64,000 nucleotides of DNA from contig JBCDBX010000003.1 of NCBI GenBank assembly GCA_039182865.1, positions 1-64,000 on the forward strand. Direction: 5' to 3'. Of the stretch, positions 1-9,574 are shown in pieces. Each line of letters starts with the position of its first letter. Within the stretch, counting starts at the first letter, position 1. The notes beneath the pieces were generated by a model that had not been told where the DNA came from, made no database searches, and saw only the letters and a program-made list of their open reading frames with translations. A program made the position numbers and the translations under genes. Source of the DNA: UBA1858 sp039182865 (GTDB taxonomy: Bacteria > Pseudomonadota > Gammaproteobacteria > UBA4575).

Positions 1-309
1 AAAGTTATAACCATTTTTTTGAACTTCTAACACCATATTATCTGGTGAATCATCCGGGTAAGACTTTATATCATTCGAATTAATCGCAACAATACCTACA
101 CCTTTTGACTGGTAATCCCTGCCTAATTGAGCAAGTTCTGTGGTTATGTGTTTCACATATGGGCAATGGTTACTGATAAACATGACGATAGTCGCAAAAT
201 TCCCACGTATATTTTGTAATGATACAAACTGCTCAGTGACAGGATCCAACAAATTAAAATCTGGTGCACTTGTTCCTAGCGGTACCATGCTCGAAATTGT
301 TTTAACCAT
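1..309 (-). CDS. Thioredoxin-fold redoxin family protein (partial, 3' end outside window)
   Basis: I translated this from the reverse strand. It opens MVKTISSMVPLGTSAPDFNL and continues with the peroxiredoxin/thioredoxin-like first strand, then NHCPYVKHI at about residues 46-54. Known thioredoxin-family proteins with CPYVKH have a single cysteine in place of CxxC. The start at 309 is preferred over the in-frame ATG at 288 because a GGA ribosome-binding motif lies just upstream. The reading frame is open to the window edge, so the C-terminus is missing. The gene is divergent from metK. Substrate is unknown. Confidence 0.8.
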   Translation of the reverse strand, partial: MVKTISSMVPLGTSAPDFNLLDPVTEQFVSLQNIRGNFATIVMFISNHCPYVKHITTELAQLGRDYQSKGVGIVAINSNDIKSYPDDSPDNMVLEVQKNGYNF

Positions 310-360
310 TATAATTCCAGTTATCTATCAACCAAATATAAACAGAATATATCGCAAAAC

Positions 361-388
361 TTACTCTGATGGGGAATCAAGGTATAAT
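361..388 (+). promoter_or_regulatory. Probable sigma70 promoter of metK
   Basis: A perfect TATAAT lies at 383-388. A weaker TTACTC lies at 361-366, with a 16-base spacer. The start codon of metK is 45 bases downstream of the -10 box. I saw no MetJ-like AGACGTCT repeats and no obvious SAM-riboswitch fold in the short leader. Confidence 0.5.
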
Positions 389-433
389 GCGCGCCTTCAT
401 TATCAACAACACTCAAATTTTATAGGTTTTTAA

Positions 434-1582
434 ATGAGTAATTGCTATGTGTTTACCTCAGAATCAGTTTCTGAGGGTCACCCTGACAAAATGTCGGATC
501 AAATCTCCGATGCCGTTTTAGATGCTGCACTTACACACGACCCAGATGCACGTGTGGCATGTGAAACCTTAGTCAAAACAGGCATGGTTGTTTTGGCAGG
601 GGAAATTACCACAACGGCTGATATCGAGTATGAAAAGCTTGTACGCGAAACCGTGAATGAAATTGGCTATGACCATTCTGATAAAGGATTTGACGGTAAC
701 ACCTGTGCAGTCATCAACGCACTTGGCGCTCAATCACCCGACATTGCTCAAGGTGTTGATCGCGCTAAACCAGAGGATCAAGGAGCAGGTGATCAAGGCT
801 TAATGTTTGGTTATGCCACCAACGAAACAGATGTCTTAATGCCGGCTCCAATCACTTATTCTCACCGCCTAGTCAAACAACAGTCTCATGTGCGCAAAAG
901 TGGCCAACTACCATGGTTGCGTCCAGATGCTAAAAGCCAAGTAACTATAAGGTATGAAGATGGCGCGCCAGTTGCAGTAGATGCCGTTGTGCTATCCACG
1001 CAGCATGATCCTGAAATCAGTCTTGCCGCGTTGCAAGAAGCAGTAATGGAAGAAATCATTAAACCTGTACTCCCACAGAAATGGCTTAATGAAAATACAA
1101 AATATCATATCAACCCCACCGGTAATTTTGTGATTGGAGGTCCAGTAGGTGACTGTGGCCTTACTGGACGTAAAATTATTGTGGACACCTATGGTGGCAT
1201 GGCACGTCATGGTGGCGGTGCATTTTCAGGTAAAGACCCTTCAAAAGTTGACCGATCAGCCGCTTATGCAGGACGGTACGTAGCTAAAAATATTGTTGCA
1301 GCCGAACTAGCTGAACGATGTGAAATTCAGATTTCCTATGCAATTGGTGTAGCACAACCTACCTCTGTCTCAATCGATACATTTGGCACAGGGAAAATTA
1401 GTGATCGTGAAATTGAAGAGTTAGTTCTGCAGCACTTTGACTTACGCCCTTATGGAATTCTTAGTATGCTCAATTTAAAGCGCCCAATCTATAAGGCTTC
1501 TGCCAGCTACGGACACTTCGGTCGAGATGAGAAAGAATTTAGTTGGGAAGCAACAGATAAAGTTGATCAGTTACGTTCATAA
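434..1582 (+). CDS. metK: S-adenosylmethionine synthetase
   Basis: This enzyme makes S-adenosylmethionine from methionine and ATP in the cytoplasm. The protein has 382 residues, the usual family length. The N-terminal ATP motif with H16-P-D-K is present, as are the central GAGDQGLMFGYA loop (about 115-126) and the glycine-rich GGGAFSGKDPSKVDRS segment (about 259-274) that closes the active site. A TATAAT box precedes it. ahcY follows 30 bases later, so the pair probably forms an operon for the activated methyl cycle. Confidence 0.97.
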   Translation: MSNCYVFTSESVSEGHPDKMSDQISDAVLDAALTHDPDARVACETLVKTGMVVLAGEITTTADIEYEKLVRETVNEIGYDHSDKGFDGNTCAVINALGAQSPDIAQGVDRAKPEDQGAGDQGLMFGYATNETDVLMPAPITYSHRLVKQQSHVRKSGQLPWLRPDAKSQVTIRYEDGAPVAVDAVVLSTQHDPEISLAALQEAVMEEIIKPVLPQKWLNENTKYHINPTGNFVIGGPVGDCGLTGRKIIVDTYGGMARHGGGAFSGKDPSKVDRSAAYAGRYVAKNIVAAELAERCEIQISYAIGVAQPTSVSIDTFGTGKISDREIEELVLQHFDLRPYGILSMLNLKRPIYKASASYGHFGRDEKEFSWEATDKVDQLRS

Positions 1583-1612
1583 ATACATATACATTACTTA
1601 GGAGCACATTAA

Positions 1613-2926
1613 ATGAGTATCCAAGCAGCAGAAAAAGCGACAGAAGATTATAAAGTTGCAGATATCAGCTTAGCCGATTGGGGACGCAAAGAAATTGCGA
1701 TTGCCGAGACTGAAATGCCAGGTTTAATGGCTTTGCGTAAAAAATATGATGGCCAAAAACCATTGCAAGGAGCGCGCATTACCGGTTGTTTACATATGAC
1801 GATTCAAACAGCCGTTCTCATTGAGACGCTTACAGCGCTTGGCGCTGAAGTGCGTTGGTCTTCCTGTAACATTTTTTCAACGCAAGATCATGCTGCTGCG
1901 GCAATTGCGGCTCGTGGTGTTCCAGTATTTGCATGGAAAGGTGAAACCGAAGAAGAATATGATTGGTGCATCGAACAAACTATTACCGGGCCCAATAATT
2001 GGGCACCAAATATCTTGCTTGATGATGGCGGTGACTTAACTAAAGTCATGCATGAAAATTATCCCGAGATGCTCAAAGATGTTAAAGGTGTCTCAGAAGA
2101 GACCACTACAGGTGTTAAGCGTCTTTATGACATGATGGAAAGTGGCGATTTACTAATTCCTGCTATCAATGTCAATGACTCTGTAACCAAATCTAAATTT
2201 GATAATTTATACGGCTGTCGTGAATCTTTAGTTGACGGTATCAAACGCGCAACAGATGTGATGGTTGCAGGCAAGATTGCGCTAGTCTGTGGATATGGTG
2301 ATGTCGGCAAAGGAAGCGCACAGTCATTACGTGGATTAGGTGCAACTGTCTGGATTACAGAGATTGACCCAATCTGTGCATTGCAGGCCGCAATGGAAGG
2401 TTATCGAGTTGTCACCACAGAAGAAGCATGTTCACAAGCAGACATATTTGTGACGGCAACAGGTAATTACAATGTCATAAATCATGACCACATGGCCGCA
2501 ATGAAAGACCAAGCTATAGTTTGTAACATTGGTCACTTTGATAATGAGATCGATGTTGCGAGTTTAGAAAACTACCAATGGGAAGAAATAAAGCCGCAAG
2601 TTGACCATGTTATTTTCCCTGATGGTAAGCGCATTATCCTGCTTGCTAAAGGTCGTCTAGTAAACTTAGGTTGTGCAACAGGGCATCCTAGTTTTGTTAT
2701 GTCGAATTCTTTCACCAACCAAGTACTCGCCCAATTAGATTTGTGGAATGCAGAAGGTCAGTATGAAAATAAAGTTTATGTGTTACCTAAGAATCTAGAT
2801 GAAGAAGTGGCGAGACTACACCTTGGCCAAATTGGCGCGAACCTCACGACTCTAACAGATGAACAAGCTAAATATATCGGTGTAGGTGTCGGCGGTCCTT
2901 ACAAACCAGATCATTATCGTTACTAG
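1613..2926 (+). CDS. ahcY: Adenosylhomocysteinase (S-adenosylhomocysteine hydrolase)
   Basis: The enzyme hydrolyses S-adenosylhomocysteine to adenosine and homocysteine, removing the product that inhibits methyltransferases. The NAD-binding GYGDVGKGSAQSLRGLGA motif is at about residues 226-243 and CNIGHFDNE at about 303. The C-terminus ends in the family hallmark YKPDHYRY, so the gene is full length (437 residues). A GGAG ribosome-binding site precedes ATG 1613. It is the second gene after metK and is followed by a strong hairpin terminator. The 30-base gap before it is too short for an SAH riboswitch. Confidence 0.97.
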   Translation: MSIQAAEKATEDYKVADISLADWGRKEIAIAETEMPGLMALRKKYDGQKPLQGARITGCLHMTIQTAVLIETLTALGAEVRWSSCNIFSTQDHAAAAIAARGVPVFAWKGETEEEYDWCIEQTITGPNNWAPNILLDDGGDLTKVMHENYPEMLKDVKGVSEETTTGVKRLYDMMESGDLLIPAINVNDSVTKSKFDNLYGCRESLVDGIKRATDVMVAGKIALVCGYGDVGKGSAQSLRGLGATVWITEIDPICALQAAMEGYRVVTTEEACSQADIFVTATGNYNVINHDHMAAMKDQAIVCNIGHFDNEIDVASLENYQWEEIKPQVDHVIFPDGKRIILLAKGRLVNLGCATGHPSFVMSNSFTNQVLAQLDLWNAEGQYENKVYVLPKNLDEEVARLHLGQIGANLTTLTDEQAKYIGVGVGGPYKPDHYRY

Positions 2927-2938
2927 AAGTATCACACT

Positions 2939-2981
2939 TGATTAGGCTCAATTATTTTTTGAGCCTAATCAGCTCCTTTTT
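2939..2981 (+). terminator. Rho-independent terminator after ahcY
   Basis: A perfect 13-base-pair stem (2939-2951 with 2959-2971) encloses a 7-base loop. It is followed within six bases by five T residues. The T-run touches the ATG of rsmE at 2982, so rsmE is either read through from ahcY or starts from a transcript within this short gap. Confidence 0.85.
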
Positions 2982-3719
2982 ATGCGAATTCCCAGAATTT
3001 ATACTCAAGCGAATTTGCATCATAATCAAAGCACTATAGTCAAAGCTCAAGCGCATAAACATATTAAAGATGTATTGCGCTTAAAAGTAAGCGATTCTAT
3101 TATTTTATTTGACGGTAGTGGTTATGATTATCGCGGTAAAATTACCGAGATAAATAAAGAATCTTTAAGCGTACTGTTAGAACAACAAATAAAAATAGAA
3201 AATGAGTCACCTCTAAAAATTCATTTACTACAGCCTCTTTGCCGCTCAGAAAAAATGGATTGGTGTATCCAAAAAGCTGTTGAACTAGGTGTTAGTAGGA
3301 TTACACCCTACACTAGCTCGCGAACCAATATAAATATTCCAAATAATCGCTTAAGCAAAAAATTAGAGCACTGGCACTCTGTTATTCAAAGTGCATGCGA
3401 GCAGAGCGGTCGAGCACTTTTACCTTCTCTTGAATCACCTATTGATTTCAATACTGCTATTAATGAATTCTCTAGCGACTATCTAAAAGTCATTGCTTCA
3501 CCTATAGCAAATCAAAATGAGATTAATTTAGTTGAAACCACACCAGAGGAGTGTGTACTGGCTATTGGACCTGAAGGTGGATTTTCAGATCAAGAACTTA
3601 AACATGCAAGCAATGCAGAATTTATCGACTGCTTATTAGGCCCGAGAGTTCTACGTTTAGAAACAGCAGTAATTGCTGCACTTACCCTACTTCAAATAAA
3701 GCTAGGAGACTTGAATTAA
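2982..3719 (+). CDS. rsmE: 16S rRNA (uracil1498-N3)-methyltransferase
   Basis: RsmE methylates U1498 of 16S rRNA using SAM, which fits its position after metK-ahcY. The protein has 245 residues with an N-terminal PUA-like part. The C-terminal SPOUT knot carries AIGPEGGFSDQEL near residue 193 and LGPRVLRLETA near 219. There is no clear ribosome-binding site because the ATG directly abuts the terminator T-run. The last four bases overlap the convergent chpC gene. Confidence 0.93.
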   Translation: MRIPRIYTQANLHHNQSTIVKAQAHKHIKDVLRLKVSDSIILFDGSGYDYRGKITEINKESLSVLLEQQIKIENESPLKIHLLQPLCRSEKMDWCIQKAVELGVSRITPYTSSRTNINIPNNRLSKKLEHWHSVIQSACEQSGRALLPSLESPIDFNTAINEFSSDYLKVIASPIANQNEINLVETTPEECVLAIGPEGGFSDQELKHASNAEFIDCLLGPRVLRLETAVIAALTLLQIKLGDLN

Positions 3720-4213
3720 GCAGTATGGCTAATAAGTTCTTGCTCATCCCAGATAGCATTTTCTAATTGATTAAAATCAAGAATATCTAACACACGAGAA
3801 CCAATAGAAATAGAGTAATTTACCCAGTCCTGATCCTGCTCAACCGCCAAATTATTGAGTGATTGCTCACCTAAAATAAGTGGCCTTGGAAACCCATCAC
3901 AACGTACTGCATAAAATTGATTTTCCGAGTTTTGTTGTAAAGATTTAATGATTGCAACTTTGGGTTTATACATTTCATTACTTTGAGCTTCACCTTGTAT
4001 CAAAGTATCAATACATACAAGAGGCACTTGATTCTCTTGCCATAAATAAAGACCAATTTTCCATGCCTTGGGGTTGTTTCTTGCAGGCAAATATAGTTCT
4101 TCATCCCAAGAAAGAATATCGACTACCATGACTTTAGGAACGAGTATTTCTTTATTGAATAAGCTAATCAATAAAACGCTCACGCTCACTTCTTGTGCTT
4201 GATTAGAATCCAT
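3716..4213 (-). CDS. chpC: CheW-like coupling protein of the Chp system
   Basis: This 165-residue protein is a single CheW-like domain, with an N-terminal beta segment (VSVSVLLISLF) and a central LYLWQENQVPLVCIDTLI. It starts 12 bases after the chpA stop, so it is co-transcribed. In Pseudomonas aeruginosa chpC also lies downstream of chpA but is separated from it by the methylesterase gene chpB; here chpB is absent. The role in coupling receptors to ChpA is inferred from family and position. Confidence 0.75.
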   Translation of the reverse strand: MDSNQAQEVSVSVLLISLFNKEILVPKVMVVDILSWDEELYLPARNNPKAWKIGLYLWQENQVPLVCIDTLIQGEAQSNEMYKPKVAIIKSLQQNSENQFYAVRCDGFPRPLILGEQSLNNLAVEQDQDWVNYSISIGSRVLDILDFNQLENAIWDEQELISHTA

Positions 4214-4225
4214 ACTTAATATTTA

Positions 4226-7200
4226 TCACATTGCATTGATACGATCGAGCAACTGAGACTCATTATATGGTTTACCTAAATATCCATTGACACCGATATC
4301 TAATGCGCGATTACGATGTTTATTCCCAGTGCGTGACGTTATCATCACTATAGGTACTTCAGACAATCTCTCATCTTTACGAATTTGCGTGGCTAACTCA
4401 TAGCCATCCATACGTGGCATTTCAATATCTAACAACACAACTTTAGGAATAAAATTTTGTAGCTTTTGCAAAGCATCAACGCCATCCTTCGCAGTTACTA
4501 CTTTAAAATTATTTCGTTCCAAGAATCTTGTAGTTACTTTTCTAATAGTAATTGAATCGTCAACCACCATAATGGTTGGCTCCTCATTACTCTGTCTTGA
4601 ATCGGATAATGTCAAATTATTCTTGGATTGCACCTGTGTTAGTCGTGCTATCCAAGACATATCGATAATTAAGGCGACTTTTCCATCACCCATTACGGTT
4701 GCACCAGATACGCCCTGTGCATTTATTAAATGTGAAGCTAGCGGTTTAACAACAATCTCTTTATTACCAAGTGATGTATCAACTTGTAATGCTAATTGCT
4801 GTTCGCCCAGGCGTACTAATATTACCGGATAAGTTGAGATAGTATTGTCCAAGTAAACCTCGCCACCCTGCAACAAGCTTGCAAGATTGTGTAATTTATA
4901 ATCTTGGCCTGCATAGACATAGCTTGCTTGTTCATTTGAATAAATTTCTTTTAATTCATTTGTAGGAATTTGTACGACACCCTCAATTCCAGAGAGTGTT
5001 AACGCATATGTTTCTTTAGCTGCCTTCACGAGCAAGACCTGACTTACCGCTAAAGTGAAAGGTAGGTGTAAAATAAACTTCGCCCCTTTACCCTTATTAG
5101 ACTGAATTTCTACATTCCCTCCCAAATGTCGCACATCTTTATCAACGACATCCATACCAACTCCACGACCAGCCACTTTTGTCACTTTATCAGCTGTACT
5201 TAAGCCCGATTTGAATATTAGTTGTAAAATCTGACCTTCAGTTAATTCTTCATTCTTTTTAATTAAGTCATTTTCAACGGCTTTAGCTCTAATCTTATCT
5301 ACATCAATGCCAGAGCCATCGTCTTCGATCACTAATTTAATTTCTGAGCCTTCACGACCAATTTGGATAACAATTTTGCCTTGTTCTGGTTTGTCACTTT
5401 GTTTTCTAATTTGTGGGGATTCAATTCCGTGACCAATACTGTTTCTCAAAATATGTTCAATTGAACTTAAAATGCCATTTAACACACGACGGTCTATTTC
5501 TATCTCTCCACCCTCGATTACCAATTCGACATTCTTGCTCAATTCACTTGATGTTTGTCGCACAATTCTTTGCAGTCTCTGCTCAATAGTATTGAACTTG
5601 ACCATACGAATTCTTAATAAATTATCTTGCAGATGGCTAGTAAGGACTTTCTGTCTGATTAGCACATCCTCACCTTCTTGCATTTGATTTAAAAAAGTAT
5701 CTTTAATGTTCTGCAAATCATCCATACTCTCCGCTAAAGATCTAGATAGCTGTTGAATATTTGAGTATCGATCCATCTCTAGGGGATCAAATTCGGGTGT
5801 GTTTTGCTGTTCTTCTGAATGCTTAAATAAAATTTGCGCCTCAGTTTCCATTTCTAATTCACGCAGGCGCTCTCGTATACGGCCAATTGTTTGCTCAAAC
5901 TCTGACGCATTTTGATTAAATGATTCAAATAACTGATCAAGATGAGAGCGCTGGATACTTACTTCACCAGCATCATTCACTAATCCATCTAATACTTCTG
6001 CTTGAACACGAACAACTTCGCGCCTTGCCTTGTTTGTTATTTTATCTTCAGCTTTAAACTCAATAAGATTTTCACGCTCAGTTTCAGATGATGTCGTGTG
6101 CTTAGATACCTCATCATCATTGGCCAGGTTCGAAATTTCAATTTCAACTGGAGGTACTGCATTTACTTCAAATTCGCTTTGTTTGGCAGTATTGTTTTCT
6201 ACAAGCTTATTACTAACTTTTTCCTTATCAATGGTCTTCGAAATAACTTCGTCATACTTGTTATCGCTAACTAGCAGAATCTTATTCACTAGAGCATCAT
6301 CAAGAAATATATTCTGGCCTTTATGAGCTGCATCGATATTAGTATGAATGTTATCGATAACGTTCTGTAATATTGATAATGTCAAATCATTAAGCGCGAC
6401 TTTGTTATCTACCATTGAGACTAATAGATTTTCTGATATATGACTTAATTCACCAATGGTGAAGTAACCAGCCATTCTCGAACTACCCTTCAAAGTATGG
6501 AATTGTCTACGCAATTCAGACAAGGCTTCAATGTTTTGGTTATTGCTCTTGAGTTTTTGAATCGCCGATTGGCATGAGCTCAGAGCATCTTCGGCTTCCT
6601 CAAAGAATATTTCACTCAGCTCCTGATCTACACTTGAATGAACATCAACCATAGAAGGCTTTGAAATTTCATCATTCAGATTATCAGATTGCTTTTCATT
6701 GTCTGCCAAGTTTTCTAGTAGCTCTTTATTAAGCTTATCTAAAGAATCTAGAAGACTTTCATCTGGTTCACTTAGCGGAACAATATTTTCTAGTTTCTGC
6801 AAATCATCCTTCAACTGCTTGACAGTCTCTCGAATGAATTTTTCCTGATTGACTTCCAAGGCTACTTGATTTTTGACTACTGTAGAAACGACATTCTCTA
6901 AACCTCGACATAAATCTGAAACTTGTGTCACACCTGCCGTTTGTGCACTACCTGCTATCGTATGAAGTGTTCTTAACAAGTCCTGCTCAATCAAAGTATC
7001 AAATGAAATATTTTTTCCTTGATTAATGGCTTCTTGCATCACCAAAACATGTTGTCCTGCTTCTTTAGCAAAGATACTGGTTAGTTCATCTTGCAAGGTA
7101 TCTAGTGATTCTTCTTGAAGGTCAAGGTTAGCCGCATCTGACTGTTGTTGTTCTATAATGTTATGACTAGTCTGTTGCACTTGATCAATTAGCTTATCAA

Positions 7201-9535
7201 GCTCAAATTCATAATCAGTAAAAGGGTTCTTGAGTTGTTTTATTAATTTATAACCTGTTTTAATACCTTGCTGAATTATTAACTGTGTGTTTTTAGAAAT
7301 AGGATCTTTTGTACCTAAACACTTATTACATAAGTTTTCGTACTCCCAGGAGAATTCTGCAAGAATTTCCGCTCCCACAAGTCGTCCACTACCTTTGAGC
7401 GTATGGAACCCTCTACGCATATTAGTAAAGCTTTCCCAGTCGTCTTGGTTCATTCTCCAAGTTTGCCAATTCTTCTTCATCGAATGAATTGCTTCTTCTG
7501 CTTCTTCAATAAATGTCTGAACTAACGCCGATTCTGCATTTTCAGAGAGCATTACCAATTCTTTATCACTATCCTTATTTTGTGAAGATTCTTGGATACA
7601 AACTTCAACATGATTGTCTATCGACTCTATTTCACCACTATGCTTAACATCTACATTAATATCTGGTAATGAATCGATATCTTTCGTCAACTGGTCCATG
7701 CTGTATTCTTCATCCACCGAGAATTCTGCATGCGATGAACGTACATCACTAGTTTCTTCCATCAGTGAACTACTGAAATCAATATCCACCTGAGAGTCCT
7801 TTTCACCTTGAGTAATAGGTTCTTGAAGAATCTCTTCACTGACCTTATCTAATGCTTGCAAAGCAAAACTACCATATTCCAATATCTGGTTAGCATAAGG
7901 TACCTGGTCATGGATCTGTTCAAAGTAACATTGTAATGAAACGACACAATCTGCAAGATTGCTAATGCGCCCATTGTTTTGTTTGATATCATCCTGGAAT
8001 TGTTTTGATAACAGGTAATTCTCAATCCCTTTAAGCAATTGGCTTGGTATAGAATTTTCCGTGATATCTAATACGCCCGATATTTCTTTTATATTGTGAA
8101 TTACTAAGTTGTACTGATTATCATCAAAAGAAACCTTGATCATTTCAGAGAGCAATTCTTTTACTTGCTCTAGTTTTAGCAATATCTCACTCAGTGCAAT
8201 TTTATAAGCGACTTCATGTTCACTTGAGACTGATTCTATATTCGAAGACGTTTGCAATTTATTAGAATCACTAAAATTGATCCTATATTCGATAAAGTTA
8301 TTAATACATGTTTCTATTTCCAAAACAACTTCTGATATACCAAGTAATCCTAGGTCTATATCTTCATGCTGGCCTTGTAATATTAGGCTTGCTTCTTGTA
8401 TTTGACTCTCGACCTTAGTGGTATACTCATCAATACCTATCATCGCTAAAGTATCACTAATTTTTTTCAATCCAGAGAACAATTTTTCAATATACTGAGC
8501 TTCACTCTTATTGCTATGCAAATAGAGCTCGATACAATCTTTTGCTGCTGCTATATCTTCTATTAAAGCTTTAGAGACAGTAATTAATACTTCGCCAGAA
8601 GGGGCACTGATCAGCCTGTCTAAATCATCTAATTCATTTTGCTGTGGAACTTGCTCATTTAATGCAAAGGCTTCTTTAACCTGATTGACAATTCGACCTC
8701 GACTATCGGAGATTGCAACATAATATAGAATATTTCTTACCAAGCTTTCATCTATTTGATTGATGAAATTTTTCTCGCCATACTCAACTAACGTTTTAAT
8801 CTGCTTATCTAGCGCACTGAATAATGATGCTATGCTTGCATTAAATTCTACTGCATTAATAGCTACAGCTTGTGCTAGCGCACTCCCAAGCCACCAAATC
8901 TTTTGTGCCTCTTGAGTATCACTGGCTCGTTGTAGCCTTATCAATAATTTGCATAGCTGTGCGGCTGGTGTAGATATATCTTTTTCGTTAACACATGCTA
9001 GCAATGTTTTTTGATAGTTAGAGCGAATAATACTTACCCAAACACTGGTGGCTTCTTCTTTTTTATTGGATATAATCTCTGGCGATGGAACACCATCGAT
9101 GTTTGGAAAGAATAGAACACTCTCCGAAATTAGCACATCTCCTCTTGATGCGCGCAGATCATTGAGTAATGGCATTAAAACTAGAGGAATATCTTTATGT
9201 CCTGCTTCAACATATTCCAAATAGCCATCGAGTCTTACTATAGCGCTTGAAATAACATCTTGAGCCTCTTCTAGAAGATCGATTTTACCCTCAAGCAAAC
9301 TCTCTATGACTTTAATAATTTCATTACATAGCAAAACACCGCCATGTATTTGCATAATAAGCAATGTATTAGACGTCTGCCTTAATACTCTCACTGCCTT
9401 TTTGAGATTTAATAAACTAGCATTATCTTCAATATAAATTTGAATATTTTCGCGTGCTTCTGTGATTAGCGCATCGACTTCAACTTTTGAAGCGATGACC
9501 GCACGTTGTTCAAGAGCTTGTAGGACTCGACGCAT
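4226..9535 (-). CDS. chpA: ChpA/PilL hybrid CheA-type histidine kinase for twitching motility
   Basis: This is a 1769-residue hybrid kinase of the type IV pilus Chp pathway. Its N-terminal ~500 residues are helical without a clear phosphoacceptor. Three Hpt sites are visible: HTLKG near residue 710, HTIAG near 857 and HTLKG near 1012. A dimerisation segment follows. The HATPase domain (about 1345-1495) has an N-box with RNSIGHGIE, where glycine replaces the aspartate usual in CheA, and GSGI and GRGVGM loops. Next come a CheW-like domain (about 1500-1635) and a C-terminal receiver (about 1650-1769) with DD, LLDIEMPRMDGY and the KPY lysine. P. aeruginosa ChpA is larger and has more phosphotransfer sites. 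Confidence 0.93.
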   Translation of the reverse strand: MRRVLQALEQRAVIASKVEVDALITEARENIQIYIEDNASLLNLKKAVRVLRQTSNTLLIMQIHGGVLLCNEIIKVIESLLEGKIDLLEEAQDVISSAIVRLDGYLEYVEAGHKDIPLVLMPLLNDLRASRGDVLISESVLFFPNIDGVPSPEIISNKKEEATSVWVSIIRSNYQKTLLACVNEKDISTPAAQLCKLLIRLQRASDTQEAQKIWWLGSALAQAVAINAVEFNASIASLFSALDKQIKTLVEYGEKNFINQIDESLVRNILYYVAISDSRGRIVNQVKEAFALNEQVPQQNELDDLDRLISAPSGEVLITVSKALIEDIAAAKDCIELYLHSNKSEAQYIEKLFSGLKKISDTLAMIGIDEYTTKVESQIQEASLILQGQHEDIDLGLLGISEVVLEIETCINNFIEYRINFSDSNKLQTSSNIESVSSEHEVAYKIALSEILLKLEQVKELLSEMIKVSFDDNQYNLVIHNIKEISGVLDITENSIPSQLLKGIENYLLSKQFQDDIKQNNGRISNLADCVVSLQCYFEQIHDQVPYANQILEYGSFALQALDKVSEEILQEPITQGEKDSQVDIDFSSSLMEETSDVRSSHAEFSVDEEYSMDQLTKDIDSLPDINVDVKHSGEIESIDNHVEVCIQESSQNKDSDKELVMLSENAESALVQTFIEEAEEAIHSMKKNWQTWRMNQDDWESFTNMRRGFHTLKGSGRLVGAEILAEFSWEYENLCNKCLGTKDPISKNTQLIIQQGIKTGYKLIKQLKNPFTDYEFELDKLIDQVQQTSHNIIEQQQSDAANLDLQEESLDTLQDELTSIFAKEAGQHVLVMQEAINQGKNISFDTLIEQDLLRTLHTIAGSAQTAGVTQVSDLCRGLENVVSTVVKNQVALEVNQEKFIRETVKQLKDDLQKLENIVPLSEPDESLLDSLDKLNKELLENLADNEKQSDNLNDEISKPSMVDVHSSVDQELSEIFFEEAEDALSSCQSAIQKLKSNNQNIEALSELRRQFHTLKGSSRMAGYFTIGELSHISENLLVSMVDNKVALNDLTLSILQNVIDNIHTNIDAAHKGQNIFLDDALVNKILLVSDNKYDEVISKTIDKEKVSNKLVENNTAKQSEFEVNAVPPVEIEISNLANDDEVSKHTTSSETERENLIEFKAEDKITNKARREVVRVQAEVLDGLVNDAGEVSIQRSHLDQLFESFNQNASEFEQTIGRIRERLRELEMETEAQILFKHSEEQQNTPEFDPLEMDRYSNIQQLSRSLAESMDDLQNIKDTFLNQMQEGEDVLIRQKVLTSHLQDNLLRIRMVKFNTIEQRLQRIVRQTSSELSKNVELVIEGGEIEIDRRVLNGILSSIEHILRNSIGHGIESPQIRKQSDKPEQGKIVIQIGREGSEIKLVIEDDGSGIDVDKIRAKAVENDLIKKNEELTEGQILQLIFKSGLSTADKVTKVAGRGVGMDVVDKDVRHLGGNVEIQSNKGKGAKFILHLPFTLAVSQVLLVKAAKETYALTLSGIEGVVQIPTNELKEIYSNEQASYVYAGQDYKLHNLASLLQGGEVYLDNTISTYPVILVRLGEQQLALQVDTSLGNKEIVVKPLASHLINAQGVSGATVMGDGKVALIIDMSWIARLTQVQSKNNLTLSDSRQSNEEPTIMVVDDSITIRKVTTRFLERNNFKVVTAKDGVDALQKLQNFIPKVVLLDIEMPRMDGYELATQIRKDERLSEVPIVMITSRTGNKHRNRALDIGVNGYLGKPYNESQLLDRINAM

Positions 9536-9574
9536 AATTATTTCCAGTTATTACAATAATTCACGCATTCTTAC

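Noticed and set aside
140..433. A plus-strand frame upstream of metK
   Set aside because: It runs antisense across the thioredoxin-fold gene and through the metK promoter; it has no family and is adjacent to a well-placed TATAAT.
310..433. SAM riboswitch or MetJ operator before metK
   Set aside because: I found no MetJ box repeats and no recognisable riboswitch helices; only a promoter-like pair is visible.
1583..1612. SAH riboswitch between metK and ahcY
   Set aside because: The gap is only 30 bases, too short for the known fold.
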